From Spirochaetota bacterium (lineage in GTDB: Bacteria; Spirochaetota; UBA4802; UB4802): 52,822 nt of DNA. How positions within the stretch are numbered: position 1 is the first letter of the stretch; each line of letters opens with the position of its first letter. Positions 33,133 through 42,368 of this stretch are shown in pieces. The notes under the pieces are model-generated. The model made no database searches and had not been told where the DNA came from. It worked only from the letters and a program-made list of their open reading frames with translations. The stretch lies in assembly GCA_026414805.1 (NCBI GenBank), contig JAOAIH010000011.1:1-52822 (forward strand), written 5' to 3'. The translations under genes were made by a program, and so were the position numbers.

Positions 33133-36120
33133 CTAAAATTCACTGAATGTCGATTTATATGCTGTGTGAAGTTCGTTAACCGAAATTGAAATTATAGTTT
33201 TGTTGTTCAGACCAATTACATTAATATATGGCTCATTTTCAACATATCCAATGTGTGCAAAGGGTATGTCTTTGCAAAGTGCTTCAAATTCTTGTTTATT
33301 CTCAGGAGCTATCGAAACTAAAATACGCCCCTGTGATTCTGAATACAGCAATGTATCATTTCGATCAATATTGTGGTGAGGTATTTTACTTAAATCGATA
33401 TGAGCACCCAATAAACCACCCATTGACGATTTTGCCAAAGCTATCGCTATACCACCTCGTTCAACGCTGGCACTTGATGCAATAAGTCCATTACGTAATG
33501 CTTTTTCAACAGTTATGTAAATTGCACTATTGCGCTGCGGATCAACTTTAGGCACAGTACTACCGATATATTTTTTCCCTGATAATTTTTCCCCCATATA
33601 AGCAAGATATTCACTTCCACCTAGTTCATCGTTAGTAATACCAAGTATATAAATTAAGTCGCCGGGCTTTTTAAAATCTAATGTTTGGCAATATGAAATA
33701 TCGGAGACAACTCCAATTGAAGAAATCAACAGTGTAGGAGGAACAGAAATAAATACTTCATTGAAATTTTCATCGTATCCTTTGAAATCATTAAACATGC
33801 TATCTTTTCCGCTAATGAATGGTGTTTTATACGCTACAGCAAAGTCATAGCATGCGCGTGCTGCTTCTTTTAACTGACCTAATCTGTATGGATTAGTAGA
33901 ATCACACCAGCAGAAGTTGTCGAGCAATGCTAATCTATCAAAATCACAACCAGCAGCAACAGCATTGCGAACTGCCGTATCAATTGAACATGCTGCCATC
34001 CAATATGTATCAATATCACTGTATGAAGGATATAATCCGTGGGATAGCACTACTCCGCGCTTTGATGTGAGCACTGGACGAATAACTGTAGCATTGCCAT
34101 TAACTTTTCCTTTCCCCTGCAATGGCTTGATCACACTGTTTCCCTGTACTTCGTGATCATATTGTGTTGATATAAATTCAAAACTAGCTGTATTGAGACG
34201 TTGAACCATCGCTATAAAATCATTAGTTGCATTCAGTGGATCATCAAATGCTGGATATGGATGTGATTGTGGTGCATAGGTACTTGTAAGCTTTTTCTGA
34301 GGAAGACCTTCATGTAAAAAGTGAAGATCAATATTAAAGACTATCTCATTGTTATAGTATACTATGCCTCTGCCTGAATCAGTAAACTTACCTATAACCC
34401 ATGCATCCACTCCCCTTCGTTTCATTAAGTTTAAAAATTCCTGCAGCGTTTCATCCGGTACTGCAAGCGTCATGCGTTCTTGAGATTCTGAAACCCATAT
34501 CTGCCAGGGAGCAAGGCCAGGATACTTTAATGGCACTTTGTCAAGATACACAATAAAGCCACCAGCTTCACGTGCCATTTCAGAAACTGAGCATGAAAGA
34601 CCACCTGCACCGTTATCGGTTATTGAATGATATAGCCCTTTATCGCGGGCTTCCTTTACAATGGCATCAGATAACTTTTTCTGAGTAATAGGATCGCCTA
34701 TTTGAACTGCAGTGGCTGGACTCCCTGATGTCAAAGCTTCGGAAGAAAATGTTGCGCCATGAATTCCATCGCGTCCCACTCTGCCGCCAACCATTACAAT
34801 ATTGTCGCCAGGCATGGCCTTTTTCTGGACTGATGATTTGCCTTTTATTTTTTTTGGTATAAGACCAACTGTGCCCACAAATACAAGAGGTTTCCCTTTA
34901 TAACGATCATCAAAATATACAAATCCCTGGGGTGTTGGAATACCAGAACAATTGCCACCAACATTGACGCCATGGATTACCCCTTCCATGATTCTTCTGG
35001 GTGAAAGCATTTTGGAATTTTTATCTTTTGATTTGTATAATGGCTTTGTGTCAAAAGGATTAGCAAAGCAGAAACCATAGCGATTGGCAACAGGTTTTGC
35101 GCCCAATCCAAACCCAATAGCATCCCTGTTTACACCTACAATCCCGGTGATAGCACCACCAAATGGGTCCAGTGCACTTGGACTGTTGTGAGTTTCAACC
35201 TTATCAGCAATAACATACTCATCATCAAACTCTATCCCTCCTGCATTATCACTAAATACAGAAACACAGATGTCGTTTTTTCCCTTCTCTCGCCTTATTC
35301 GTAACGTTGCTTCCTTAATATAATGCTTGAATATACCGTCATTGATATCATCCAGTTGAGCTGCAAATATAGTGTGTTTGCAGTGCTCGCTCCATGTTTG
35401 AGCTATGGACTCAAGCTCTACATCAGTAGGATTTCGCTTCTCTATCTCTTGATAATATTTTTTTATTGCTTCTAAAGAAAGCATATCAAGAGCTAATGGT
35501 CCTCGCCGTGTCCCATCAGGATTTTTTATGCCTTCTTTCCCCAATGCTAAAAGCTCTTCTTGAGATACGTTTAATGACACTATTTCGGCTTTTGGATCCT
35601 CATGTAGGGTTACAACAGGGATAGCATTTCCAAACCCGTTATTTGAAATATAATCATCATATGTTAAAATATTTGCTCTTTGTATCAATGGATTATACAA
35701 TTCCAACGAAATCTCGTGTATATCATTATAGCTTATATCACCCCATAGAAAATAAGTTGAAGTAGTGAAAACAGATTTTTCAGGATCACATTCGGTTTTA
35801 AAAATGTCCTGTATCATTTCTCGGGTTGTGTGGGCTACGTTATCTGTTACTCCCGGAAGATAGCCAATCTCTATGGCATACGTAAAATGATTGGGTATAT
35901 ATGGTTGATTTATACAGTAATTTTGTGTTACAGGCTGTATAAGGGCTTTTGCAACATTTTCAATTTGAGTTACGGTAAGAGGTATGTTAATGAGATAGTT
36001 ATCGGTACGAACACATTGTTCAACATGAAACCCTAAATGGGATAATTTCTTTTTTAGAACAATACCCCTTGAATCAGGGATAGTATAATATATTTCAATG
36101 CGATAATGAGCCAATTCCAT
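33133..36120 (-). CDS. purL: Fused PurS-PurL phosphoribosylformylglycinamidine synthase
   Basis: FGAM synthase of about 995 residues. Residues about 1-165 form two PurS-like segments (RIEIYYTIPDSRGIVL and AIEIGYLPGVTDNVAH), and the rest is a complete PurL: EHCKHTIFAAQLDD, DKVETHNSPSALDPFGGA, the GGxVGxDGIHGATFSS motif, DNGAGGL and the second ATP-grasp-like half. PurS is normally a separate small protein, so this is a fusion; PurQ is separate. An ATG at 36198 is open, but ATG 36120 has AAGGGG upstream and starts the conserved sequence. The leader (36194-36276) is structured, which suggests attenuation. The ordinary product is FGAM. Confidence 0.92.
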   Translation of the reverse strand: MELAHYRIEIYYTIPDSRGIVLKKKLSHLGFHVEQCVRTDNYLINIPLTVTQIENVAKALIQPVTQNYCINQPYIPNHFTYAIEIGYLPGVTDNVAHTTREMIQDIFKTECDPEKSVFTTSTYFLWGDISYNDIHEISLELYNPLIQRANILTYDDYISNNGFGNAIPVVTLHEDPKAEIVSLNVSQEELLALGKEGIKNPDGTRRGPLALDMLSLEAIKKYYQEIEKRNPTDVELESIAQTWSEHCKHTIFAAQLDDINDGIFKHYIKEATLRIRREKGKNDICVSVFSDNAGGIEFDDEYVIADKVETHNSPSALDPFGGAITGIVGVNRDAIGFGLGAKPVANRYGFCFANPFDTKPLYKSKDKNSKMLSPRRIMEGVIHGVNVGGNCSGIPTPQGFVYFDDRYKGKPLVFVGTVGLIPKKIKGKSSVQKKAMPGDNIVMVGGRVGRDGIHGATFSSEALTSGSPATAVQIGDPITQKKLSDAIVKEARDKGLYHSITDNGAGGLSCSVSEMAREAGGFIVYLDKVPLKYPGLAPWQIWVSESQERMTLAVPDETLQEFLNLMKRRGVDAWVIGKFTDSGRGIVYYNNEIVFNIDLHFLHEGLPQKKLTSTYAPQSHPYPAFDDPLNATNDFIAMVQRLNTASFEFISTQYDHEVQGNSVIKPLQGKGKVNGNATVIRPVLTSKRGVVLSHGLYPSYSDIDTYWMAACSIDTAVRNAVAAGCDFDRLALLDNFCWCDSTNPYRLGQLKEAARACYDFAVAYKTPFISGKDSMFNDFKGYDENFNEVFISVPPTLLISSIGVVSDISYCQTLDFKKPGDLIYILGITNDELGGSEYLAYMGEKLSGKKYIGSTVPKVDPQRNSAIYITVEKALRNGLIASSASVERGGIAIALAKSSMGGLLGAHIDLSKIPHHNIDRNDTLLYSESQGRILVSIAPENKQEFEALCKDIPFAHIGYVENEPYINVIGLNNKTIISISVNELHTAYKSTFSEF

Positions 36121-36193
36121 TATTATTAAACCCCTTGATTGTCTTTGTGAATGAGAAAAATTTCTATAATAAAAATCAAGCCATAAAATTAAA

Positions 36194-36276
36194 AGCACAC
36201 CAAAATGGTGCGCTTTTTATTAAGATTCTATCTTTAGCTGCTCGGTATGTATCAGTTTTGTTCAGTGCTAAAGATA
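36194..36276 (-). promoter_or_regulatory. Candidate structured leader/attenuator of purSL
   Basis: On the minus strand the purSL message would first contain a perfect 10-bp stem (36276-36267 with 36238-36229, TATCTTTAGC / GCTAAAGATA) closing a 28-base loop, and then, 14 bases later, a hairpin AGCGCACC / GGTGTGCT (36214-36207 with 36201-36194) followed by TTTTAATTTT. That is the layout of an aptamer-like stem plus intrinsic terminator about 75 bases before the start codon. I do not recognise a known riboswitch class. The second hairpin also reads as a terminator on the plus strand. Confidence 0.5.
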
Positions 36277-36425
36277 CGAAAACAAACTGTTGCATGTAAT
36301 AATTATATCAAAACTAGTATGATTATCAAAAAAATATATTATTTTATTTTCGTTCTATAGATTGATTTTATTTTTCTAAATTAGTATATTATTGTAGAAA
36401 TATATATCATTTAGGGAGGTGTGCC

Positions 36426-36716
36426 ATGAAAGCAGGTTTATTAATCACCGGTAATGGTGCCTTAATCTATTTAACCTCGTACGATAGCTTTATGAATGAA
36501 AAACTTAAAGAAAAATTAGCATCTAAGGGAATTACAAAATTCATTGCGTATGAAATACCTGTAGAAGAAGCTAAAAAAAGATATGGTGGACATTTTGATA
36601 TTGTAATTAGAGATTTACATGAAACTGATGATTTGCGTATACTTGACTACGATGGTTCAAGAGCATTTAAAATGTTTTCGTTCAAAGAATTAGGAAAGCC
36701 AGTATATCATGAATAA
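36426..36716 (+). CDS. Conserved-looking hypothetical small protein
   Basis: Soluble protein of 96 residues with no signal peptide or membrane segment. Sequence features: MKAGLLITGNGALIYLTSYD start, a charged central helix (LKEKLASKGITKFIAYEIP) and a C-terminal HFDIVIRDLHETDDLRILDY part. I do not recognise the family. It has a strong AGGGAGG Shine-Dalgarno and its own strong terminator at 36715-36749, so it is a real, probably well-expressed, single-gene transcript between purL and hppA. Confidence 0.6.
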   Translation: MKAGLLITGNGALIYLTSYDSFMNEKLKEKLASKGITKFIAYEIPVEEAKKRYGGHFDIVIRDLHETDDLRILDYDGSRAFKMFSFKELGKPVYHE

Positions 36717-36749
36717 AAAAGCAGGGGGGTTTAACCCCCCTGCTTTTTT
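36715..36749. terminator. Strong bidirectional intrinsic terminator
   Basis: AAAAAAGCAGGGGGGTT and its complement AACCCCCCTGCTTTTTT flank a one-base centre: a G6/C6 stem with A- and T-runs on both sides. It serves the 96-residue protein gene on the plus strand and the pyrophosphatase gene on the minus strand. Confidence 0.92.
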
Positions 36750-36751
36750 TC

Positions 36752-39109
36752 TTACTTCATCATACCTAATAGTTTTGCAATCTGTGGGTAGAAGTGAACC
36801 ACTACACCAGCAAATACTACAGATACCATACTCATAAGCTTCAAGAGAATGTTAAGAGATGGACCTGAAGTATCTTTGAATGGGTCACCAACTGTGTCGC
36901 CTATAACACCGGCTTTGTGAGCATCAGAACCTTTTCCGCCATAGTTACCTTTTTCAATAAATTTCTTTGCATTGTCCCATGCACCACCTGCATTGTTAAG
37001 CATACATGCAAGTGCAAATCCTGCTGCCAAAGCACCAGCAAGAACACCAGTTGTTCCTGCAACACCCAATAGTAATCCTGCTGCGATAGGAACAATCAAA
37101 GCTAACATTGAAGGAAGGATCATCTTTTTCTGTGCACCAGCAGTTGAAATCATAACGCAACGTGCGTAATCAGGCTTCTGAGTTCCTTTCAATATGCCTG
37201 GGAATTCCTTGAACTGACGACGTACTTCTTCAACCATTGCACCAGCTGCTCTACCAACAGCCTTTATAGTCAATGCTGATATAACGAATGCCATCATAGC
37301 TCCAAGGAATAAACCGCAGAGTACCATAGGATTAAGCAGAGTGATATCATATGCTCGTACAAAATCGCCGATTGTAGCATTTTTGATAAGTACGTTATTT
37401 AAATCAGGAGTTATATTTGCAGGCAATATATTATAAAATTTAACAGAACCAACCTGGAAGAAACCTTCTGCACTTCGTGCTGCATACTTGCTAACCCAGA
37501 TTTTTACTTCCTCAATATACGCAGCAATAAGAGCCATAGCAGTAAGTGCAGCAGAACCTATAGCAAAGCCTTTCCCTATTGCAGCTGTTGTATTGCCTAA
37601 CATATCGAGTGCATCGGTTTTTGTTCTTACTTCTTTACCTAAACCACTCATTTCTGCATTACCACCAGCATTGTCAGCTATTGGTCCATATGCATCAGTT
37701 GCAAGTGTAATACCAAGGGTAGAAAGCATTCCAACAGCGGCAAAAGCAATACCATATAATCCTTTTGATACTGCTTCAGGTTCTGTTCCAAAACCGCCTG
37801 CAAGGCCAAATGCAGCAAGGATGCCTAGTACTATGGTAAGGACTGGTATACCTGAAGATAACATACCAGTTGAAATACCATCAAGAATACCTGTTGCAGG
37901 TCCCATTGTATGCTGTTTTGCAATACCCTGAGTTGGCGAATAATCATCAGCAGTATAGTATTCAGTAGATTTACCAATAATTAAGCCTGCAATTAAACCA
38001 GCTATAGAAGAACCAAAAACACCCCACGAAATAATATTAACATGAGCTAACACCGCTAATGCGATAATTAAAAGGAATGAACTTCCCCATACGCCACGGT
38101 TAAGTGCTTTCAGCAAAGTTTTCATTGAGGCATCTTCTTCAGTTCTAACAAAGAAGATACCAATAACTGAGAAAATAATACCAAGACCAGCAACAATCAT
38201 AGGTGCAATTACTGCATTGATGTTTTCTATACCAACAAGTGGCAAAGCAGCACCTAATGCAGCAGTTGAAAGGATTGAACCGCAGTATGATTCATAGAGG
38301 TCGGCACCCATACCGGCAACGTCACCAACATTGTCGCCAACGTTGTCAGCAATTGTAGCAGGGTTGCGGGGGTCGTCTTCAGGAATCCCAGCTTCAACTT
38401 TACCAACTAGGTCAGCACCAACGTCTGCAGCTTTGGTGTAGATACCACCACCAACACGAGCAAAAAGGGCCTGAGTAGAAGCACCCAAACCAAAGGTAAT
38501 CATTGTTGTAGTAATTTCTACAAGTTTGCCATGTTTAAATGCTTCATTAGTAAGCAGTGAAGCATCAAATGTTTGTCCAGCAGCAATAATGCCTATTTTT
38601 TCAGCTAATGCCTGGCTGAATCCCATGATATTATTATCATACACCCAATTCAGAACAATATACCATAAAGAAATGTCAAGCAAACCAAACCCTACAACTA
38701 CCAGACCCATAACTGCACCCGAACGGAAAGCTACCTGCAATCCTCTGTTTAAAGATTCCTTAGCACCCTGAGCTGTTCGTGAAGATGCATGGGTAGCAGT
38801 ATTCATTCCCAAAAATCCACACAATCCTGAGAAAAAACCACCTGTTAAGAAAGCAAATGGTACAAACGGATTCTGGATCCCATAATACGCTAGAATTGAC
38901 AATAAAATTACCAGGATCACAAAGACTAAAGAGACCACCTTGTATTGTTGCTTGAGATAAGCAAAAGCCCCTTCACGCACTGCCTGTGCAATTTCGATCA
39001 TTTTTTCATTTCCTCTATCTGCTTTCATCATCATTTTATAGAAGATGTAAGCAAATAAAAGAGCAACGATCGACCCAATTGGGGCTATCCAAAAAAGCAT
39101 ACTATCCAT
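36752..39109 (-). CDS. hppA: Membrane ion-translocating pyrophosphatase
   Basis: Integral membrane pump of 785 residues with about sixteen helices that couples pyrophosphate hydrolysis to H+ or Na+ export. The catalytic loop GADLVGKVEAGIPEDDPRNP and DNVGDNVGDVAGMGADL are intact, as is GDTVGDPFKDTSGPSLN near the C-terminus. The GNTTAAIGKG segment has Ala where K+-independent enzymes have Lys, so it should need potassium; whether it pumps H+ or Na+ is not clear. It ends at the strong terminator. The 5' side is a 550-bp intergenic region. Confidence 0.95.
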   Translation of the reverse strand: MDSMLFWIAPIGSIVALLFAYIFYKMMMKADRGNEKMIEIAQAVREGAFAYLKQQYKVVSLVFVILVILLSILAYYGIQNPFVPFAFLTGGFFSGLCGFLGMNTATHASSRTAQGAKESLNRGLQVAFRSGAVMGLVVVGFGLLDISLWYIVLNWVYDNNIMGFSQALAEKIGIIAAGQTFDASLLTNEAFKHGKLVEITTTMITFGLGASTQALFARVGGGIYTKAADVGADLVGKVEAGIPEDDPRNPATIADNVGDNVGDVAGMGADLYESYCGSILSTAALGAALPLVGIENINAVIAPMIVAGLGIIFSVIGIFFVRTEEDASMKTLLKALNRGVWGSSFLLIIALAVLAHVNIISWGVFGSSIAGLIAGLIIGKSTEYYTADDYSPTQGIAKQHTMGPATGILDGISTGMLSSGIPVLTIVLGILAAFGLAGGFGTEPEAVSKGLYGIAFAAVGMLSTLGITLATDAYGPIADNAGGNAEMSGLGKEVRTKTDALDMLGNTTAAIGKGFAIGSAALTAMALIAAYIEEVKIWVSKYAARSAEGFFQVGSVKFYNILPANITPDLNNVLIKNATIGDFVRAYDITLLNPMVLCGLFLGAMMAFVISALTIKAVGRAAGAMVEEVRRQFKEFPGILKGTQKPDYARCVMISTAGAQKKMILPSMLALIVPIAAGLLLGVAGTTGVLAGALAAGFALACMLNNAGGAWDNAKKFIEKGNYGGKGSDAHKAGVIGDTVGDPFKDTSGPSLNILLKLMSMVSVVFAGVVVHFYPQIAKLLGMMK

Positions 39110-39659
39110 AGGGCCACTCCTTTTTTATTAATATTTTAAATAATTGTAAAACATTTAAAAATAGTAAAGTGCTCTTTTGATGTCTAAAAAAATGAAATAC
39201 CATTTATTGTCAAGTGTATTTTACAATTAAAAAATTTAATGGCTGGGAAACTTCAAGTTTGAAGTGCAACATTTAGATGATAGTGTAGCAGTTCATAGGG
39301 AGATTCATAATTCCATGATTCTTGTAATTTTACCTTTTTTATATCGTTTATAGCATGGATACACATATCAGGTTATAGCTCTCATAACACGTTTGCACCT
39401 AAGCAGCTAACTATGGGTGCAGTTACAAGTAAAAATTTTTCTTTCTGCATACCACATTTTTTTAATGACTTTATACTCATTATCATTTATATTTATGTGA
39501 ATACAGCTTTGAAAGTGCACTCCACAGGTGCCATTATAAATTACAATTAACTAACTTTATTGGATATGCTTCTTTAGAGGCTAATTTTTTTAAATAATAT
39601 GGACAGTATAACTTAATTTTTGTATATTGAGATAATTAATTTATTTACAAAGGCTATAT
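39110..39659. other. Long intergenic region between hppA and the HD-GYP gene
   Basis: This 550-bp AT-rich gap should hold two divergent promoters. I see a 7-bp palindrome ACTTCAA-GT-TTGAAGT (near 39250) and a TGCACC/GGTGCA inverted pair (near 39392-39420), neither convincingly a terminator. No ORF longer than about 25 codons looks coding and no known RNA was recognised. Confidence 0.4.
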
Positions 39660-40901
39660 ATGGAATGTGACGAGAAAAAAAGAAAACTCTCAATAGAAGA
39701 AATAATAAAACTCTCAAATGAGCTCAATACTATTCAGGATTTAGATATACTGCTTGAAAAATTACTTTATGAAGCCCGAAAATCAGTAAATGCTGATGCA
39801 GGTTCCATATATATAAAAGATAAGGATGAGCTTGTTTTTAGTCATGTGCAAAATGACACTCTTATACAACGATTGCCTCCAGGACAAAAATTAATATATT
39901 CAACTTTCCGTGTTAAAATTAATACCCGTTCCATTTCAGGTTTTGTTGCTTCAACGGGCACTATAGTAAACATTCCCGATGTGTATAATATTTCCCCCCA
40001 CGTACCGTACAAATTCAATTCTACTTACGACGAAATCTCTAAGTATAAAACAACATCAATGCTTACAGTCCCCTTGCAAACAGTAAATGGCACCATCATT
40101 GGTGTATTGCAGTTAATAAATGCAAAAGACGATAAAGGAAATGTAATATCATTTACTAAAGATGATGAACCAATAGTAATGTTGTTTGCAAATAATGCCA
40201 GCCTTGTATTGCAGCGTGCTCAGATGACCAGAGCACTGCTTTTAAGAATGATAAGCATGGCCGAATTGCGTGACCCCAAAGAGACAGGTGCCCACGTTAA
40301 CCGTGTAGCTACTTATGCTATTGAGCTATATGAGCGTTGGGCAAAAAACCATTCTATTGATCAAAAAGAGATAGAAACTAATAGGGATATTTTGCGTATG
40401 GCTGCCATGCTTCATGATGTTGGTAAAGTAGCTATATCTGATCTCATTTTGAAAAAACCTGGTCGATTTACTAAGGAAGAATATGATATTATTAAAGGAC
40501 ATACATTTCTAGGAGCCAGGTTATTTAAGGATACTCAATCACAGTTTGATGAGATAGCAAGTATAGTAGCACTTACACATCACGAAAACTGGGATGGCAC
40601 TGGATACCCCGGCTATGTTGATGTTGATACAGGGAAGCCTCTTGAAAAAGGTATTGATGGTAAACCATTGCCACGTAAAGGTGAAGAAATACCCATATTT
40701 GGACGAATAGTTTCACTGGCTGATGTATATGATGCGCTTTCATCACGAAGAGTATATAAGGATGCATGGGATGAAAATGACGTGCTCAATGAAATTAAAA
40801 ATGCTTCAGGAAAGAAATTTGATCCCGAGCTAGTTGATATATTTTTTGAATGTCACGACTTTCTAAAATCTATCAGGTTGCGGTATCCTGATAGTGAATA
40901 A
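39660..40901 (+). CDS. GAF/HD-GYP cyclic-di-GMP phosphodiesterase
   Basis: Cytoplasmic protein of 413 residues: an N-terminal GAF domain (about 15-190) and an HD-GYP domain (about 195-400). The catalytic motifs are complete: HDVGK (His252-Asp253), KGHTFLGARLF, THHENWDGTGYP (GYP at 315-317) and DVYDALSSRR. It should break down c-di-GMP to pGpG or GMP, with the GAF domain sensing a small molecule. AAAGG precedes the ATG. It stands alone next to asd, to which it converges 28 bp apart. Confidence 0.92.
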   Translation: MECDEKKRKLSIEEIIKLSNELNTIQDLDILLEKLLYEARKSVNADAGSIYIKDKDELVFSHVQNDTLIQRLPPGQKLIYSTFRVKINTRSISGFVASTGTIVNIPDVYNISPHVPYKFNSTYDEISKYKTTSMLTVPLQTVNGTIIGVLQLINAKDDKGNVISFTKDDEPIVMLFANNASLVLQRAQMTRALLLRMISMAELRDPKETGAHVNRVATYAIELYERWAKNHSIDQKEIETNRDILRMAAMLHDVGKVAISDLILKKPGRFTKEEYDIIKGHTFLGARLFKDTQSQFDEIASIVALTHHENWDGTGYPGYVDVDTGKPLEKGIDGKPLPRKGEEIPIFGRIVSLADVYDALSSRRVYKDAWDENDVLNEIKNASGKKFDPELVDIFFECHDFLKSIRLRYPDSE

Positions 40902-40928
40902 ATAAAAAATTTACGTACATATACATTA

Positions 40929-41942
40929 TTATACCATCTTCTTTTCTATTAATAATTCTGCGATTTGAATAGCATTGAGTGCTGCACCCTTGCGTATATT
41001 ATCAGATACTATCCACAGGTTGATTCCATTTGGTATTGATTCATCCTCTCTGATTCTGCCTACAAAGACATCATCTTTGCCTGCTGCATGAATTGCCAGA
41101 GGATATTCATTCTTTGATGGGTCATCAACAACTGTTACACCTTTTGCATTTCGTAGCAGTTCTCGCACTTCCTGTGGAGTTATCTTCTTTTCAGTTTCAA
41201 TATTCACTGATTCTGAATGTCCATAGAATACTGGGACCCTTACTGTTGTTGCAGTTACTTGAATAGAGCTATCGCCCATAATTTTTTTGGTTTCGTTAAC
41301 CATTTTCATTTCTTCTTTTGTGTATCCATTTTCAAGGAATACATCTATATGAGGCAATACATTAAAAGCTATTTGATGTGGATACACTTTTCGTTGCGAA
41401 ATGGGATTTCCATTGATTATATCTTTTACCTGAATCTGTAGCTCCTCAATTGCTTTGAGGCCAGTCCCTGAAACAGCTTGGTATGTGCTAACTACAATTC
41501 GCTTTATCTTTGCCACATCATGTATAGGTTTGAGGGCAACCACCATTTGTATTGTAGAACAATTGGGATTGGCTATAATACCATTGTGCCAGTCAACATC
41601 ATTGGGATTAACCTCGGGAACAACTAATGGAACATCCTTTTCCATACGCCATGCTGAGCTGTTGTCAATTACAATACATCCTGAATCAGCGGCTTTACGT
41701 GCTACTTCACGACTAATAGAAGCACCAGCTGAAAACAAAGCAATATCAAATCCTTTAAATGAATTATCAGTCACAGGTTCCACAGTAACCTTTCTGTCCC
41801 CAAACTCTAAAGTTTGCCCTACTGTAGTTTTACCCAAAAAACGGATATTATTGATAGGAAAATTGCGCTGTAATAAAATTTTTCTGAACTCTATACCAAC
41901 AGCTCCAGTTGCACCTAATATCACTATGTTGTATTTCTTCAT
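40929..41942 (-). CDS. asd: Aspartate-semialdehyde dehydrogenase
   Basis: NADP-dependent oxidoreductase of 337 residues which reduces aspartyl phosphate to aspartate semialdehyde on the way to lysine, diaminopimelate, threonine and methionine. GATGAVG is the nucleotide-binding glycine motif (10-16); the catalytic cysteine is Cys128 in NPNCSTIQ; RVPVFYGHSE carries the second catalytic histidine. Length is normal for the bacterial type. Monocistronic by layout. Confidence 0.95.
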   Translation of the reverse strand: MKKYNIVILGATGAVGIEFRKILLQRNFPINNIRFLGKTTVGQTLEFGDRKVTVEPVTDNSFKGFDIALFSAGASISREVARKAADSGCIVIDNSSAWRMEKDVPLVVPEVNPNDVDWHNGIIANPNCSTIQMVVALKPIHDVAKIKRIVVSTYQAVSGTGLKAIEELQIQVKDIINGNPISQRKVYPHQIAFNVLPHIDVFLENGYTKEEMKMVNETKKIMGDSSIQVTATTVRVPVFYGHSESVNIETEKKITPQEVRELLRNAKGVTVVDDPSKNEYPLAIHAAGKDDVFVGRIREDESIPNGINLWIVSDNIRKGAALNAIQIAELLIEKKMV

Positions 41943-42368
41943 GTTTATTCCCCTGAAATTTTTATTTAGTATTTTTCTTATATAGCACTTTTTTTTGTCA
42001 ATTATAACTTTTTTATTAAGAAATTTTTTACGTTATAACACATAATAATTTTTCTCAATTGACAATCAGTGTAGCATTGGGCATAACGTTACAAGTATTA
42101 TAAATTTTTTTGTTCGATAGTTATTGATAAATGTTTTATTTATTTTGACAAGTTGTATAAAATTTCTATCACAGTACATTGTATACTAACTATAACCGTA
42201 TGTGATATTATAATAAAATTATAAATGAATGACAAGATTTTGGAATAAATTTTTGACATTGATAATATGGAAGGAAGGATATTAGTAAAAAAATTAAAAT
42301 CTTTTTTGGTAGATTAAATTCTTGAGAATAATATTGACAAAATTTTATTTTTAGTAGGAGACATCATT
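41943..42368. other. Intergenic region between asd and argC
   Basis: Very AT-rich 426-bp gap holding the divergent promoters. TTGACA hexamers occur near 42058, 42252 and 42333, without a convincing -10 at the right distance. No gene, terminator or recognisable RNA is visible; the argC Shine-Dalgarno TAGGAG lies near 42355. Confidence 0.4.

Noticed and set aside
39240-39430. Possible small RNA or decayed gene in the hppA-HD-GYP gap
   Set aside because: Only short weak inverted repeats and frames under 25 codons; nothing recognisable on either strand.
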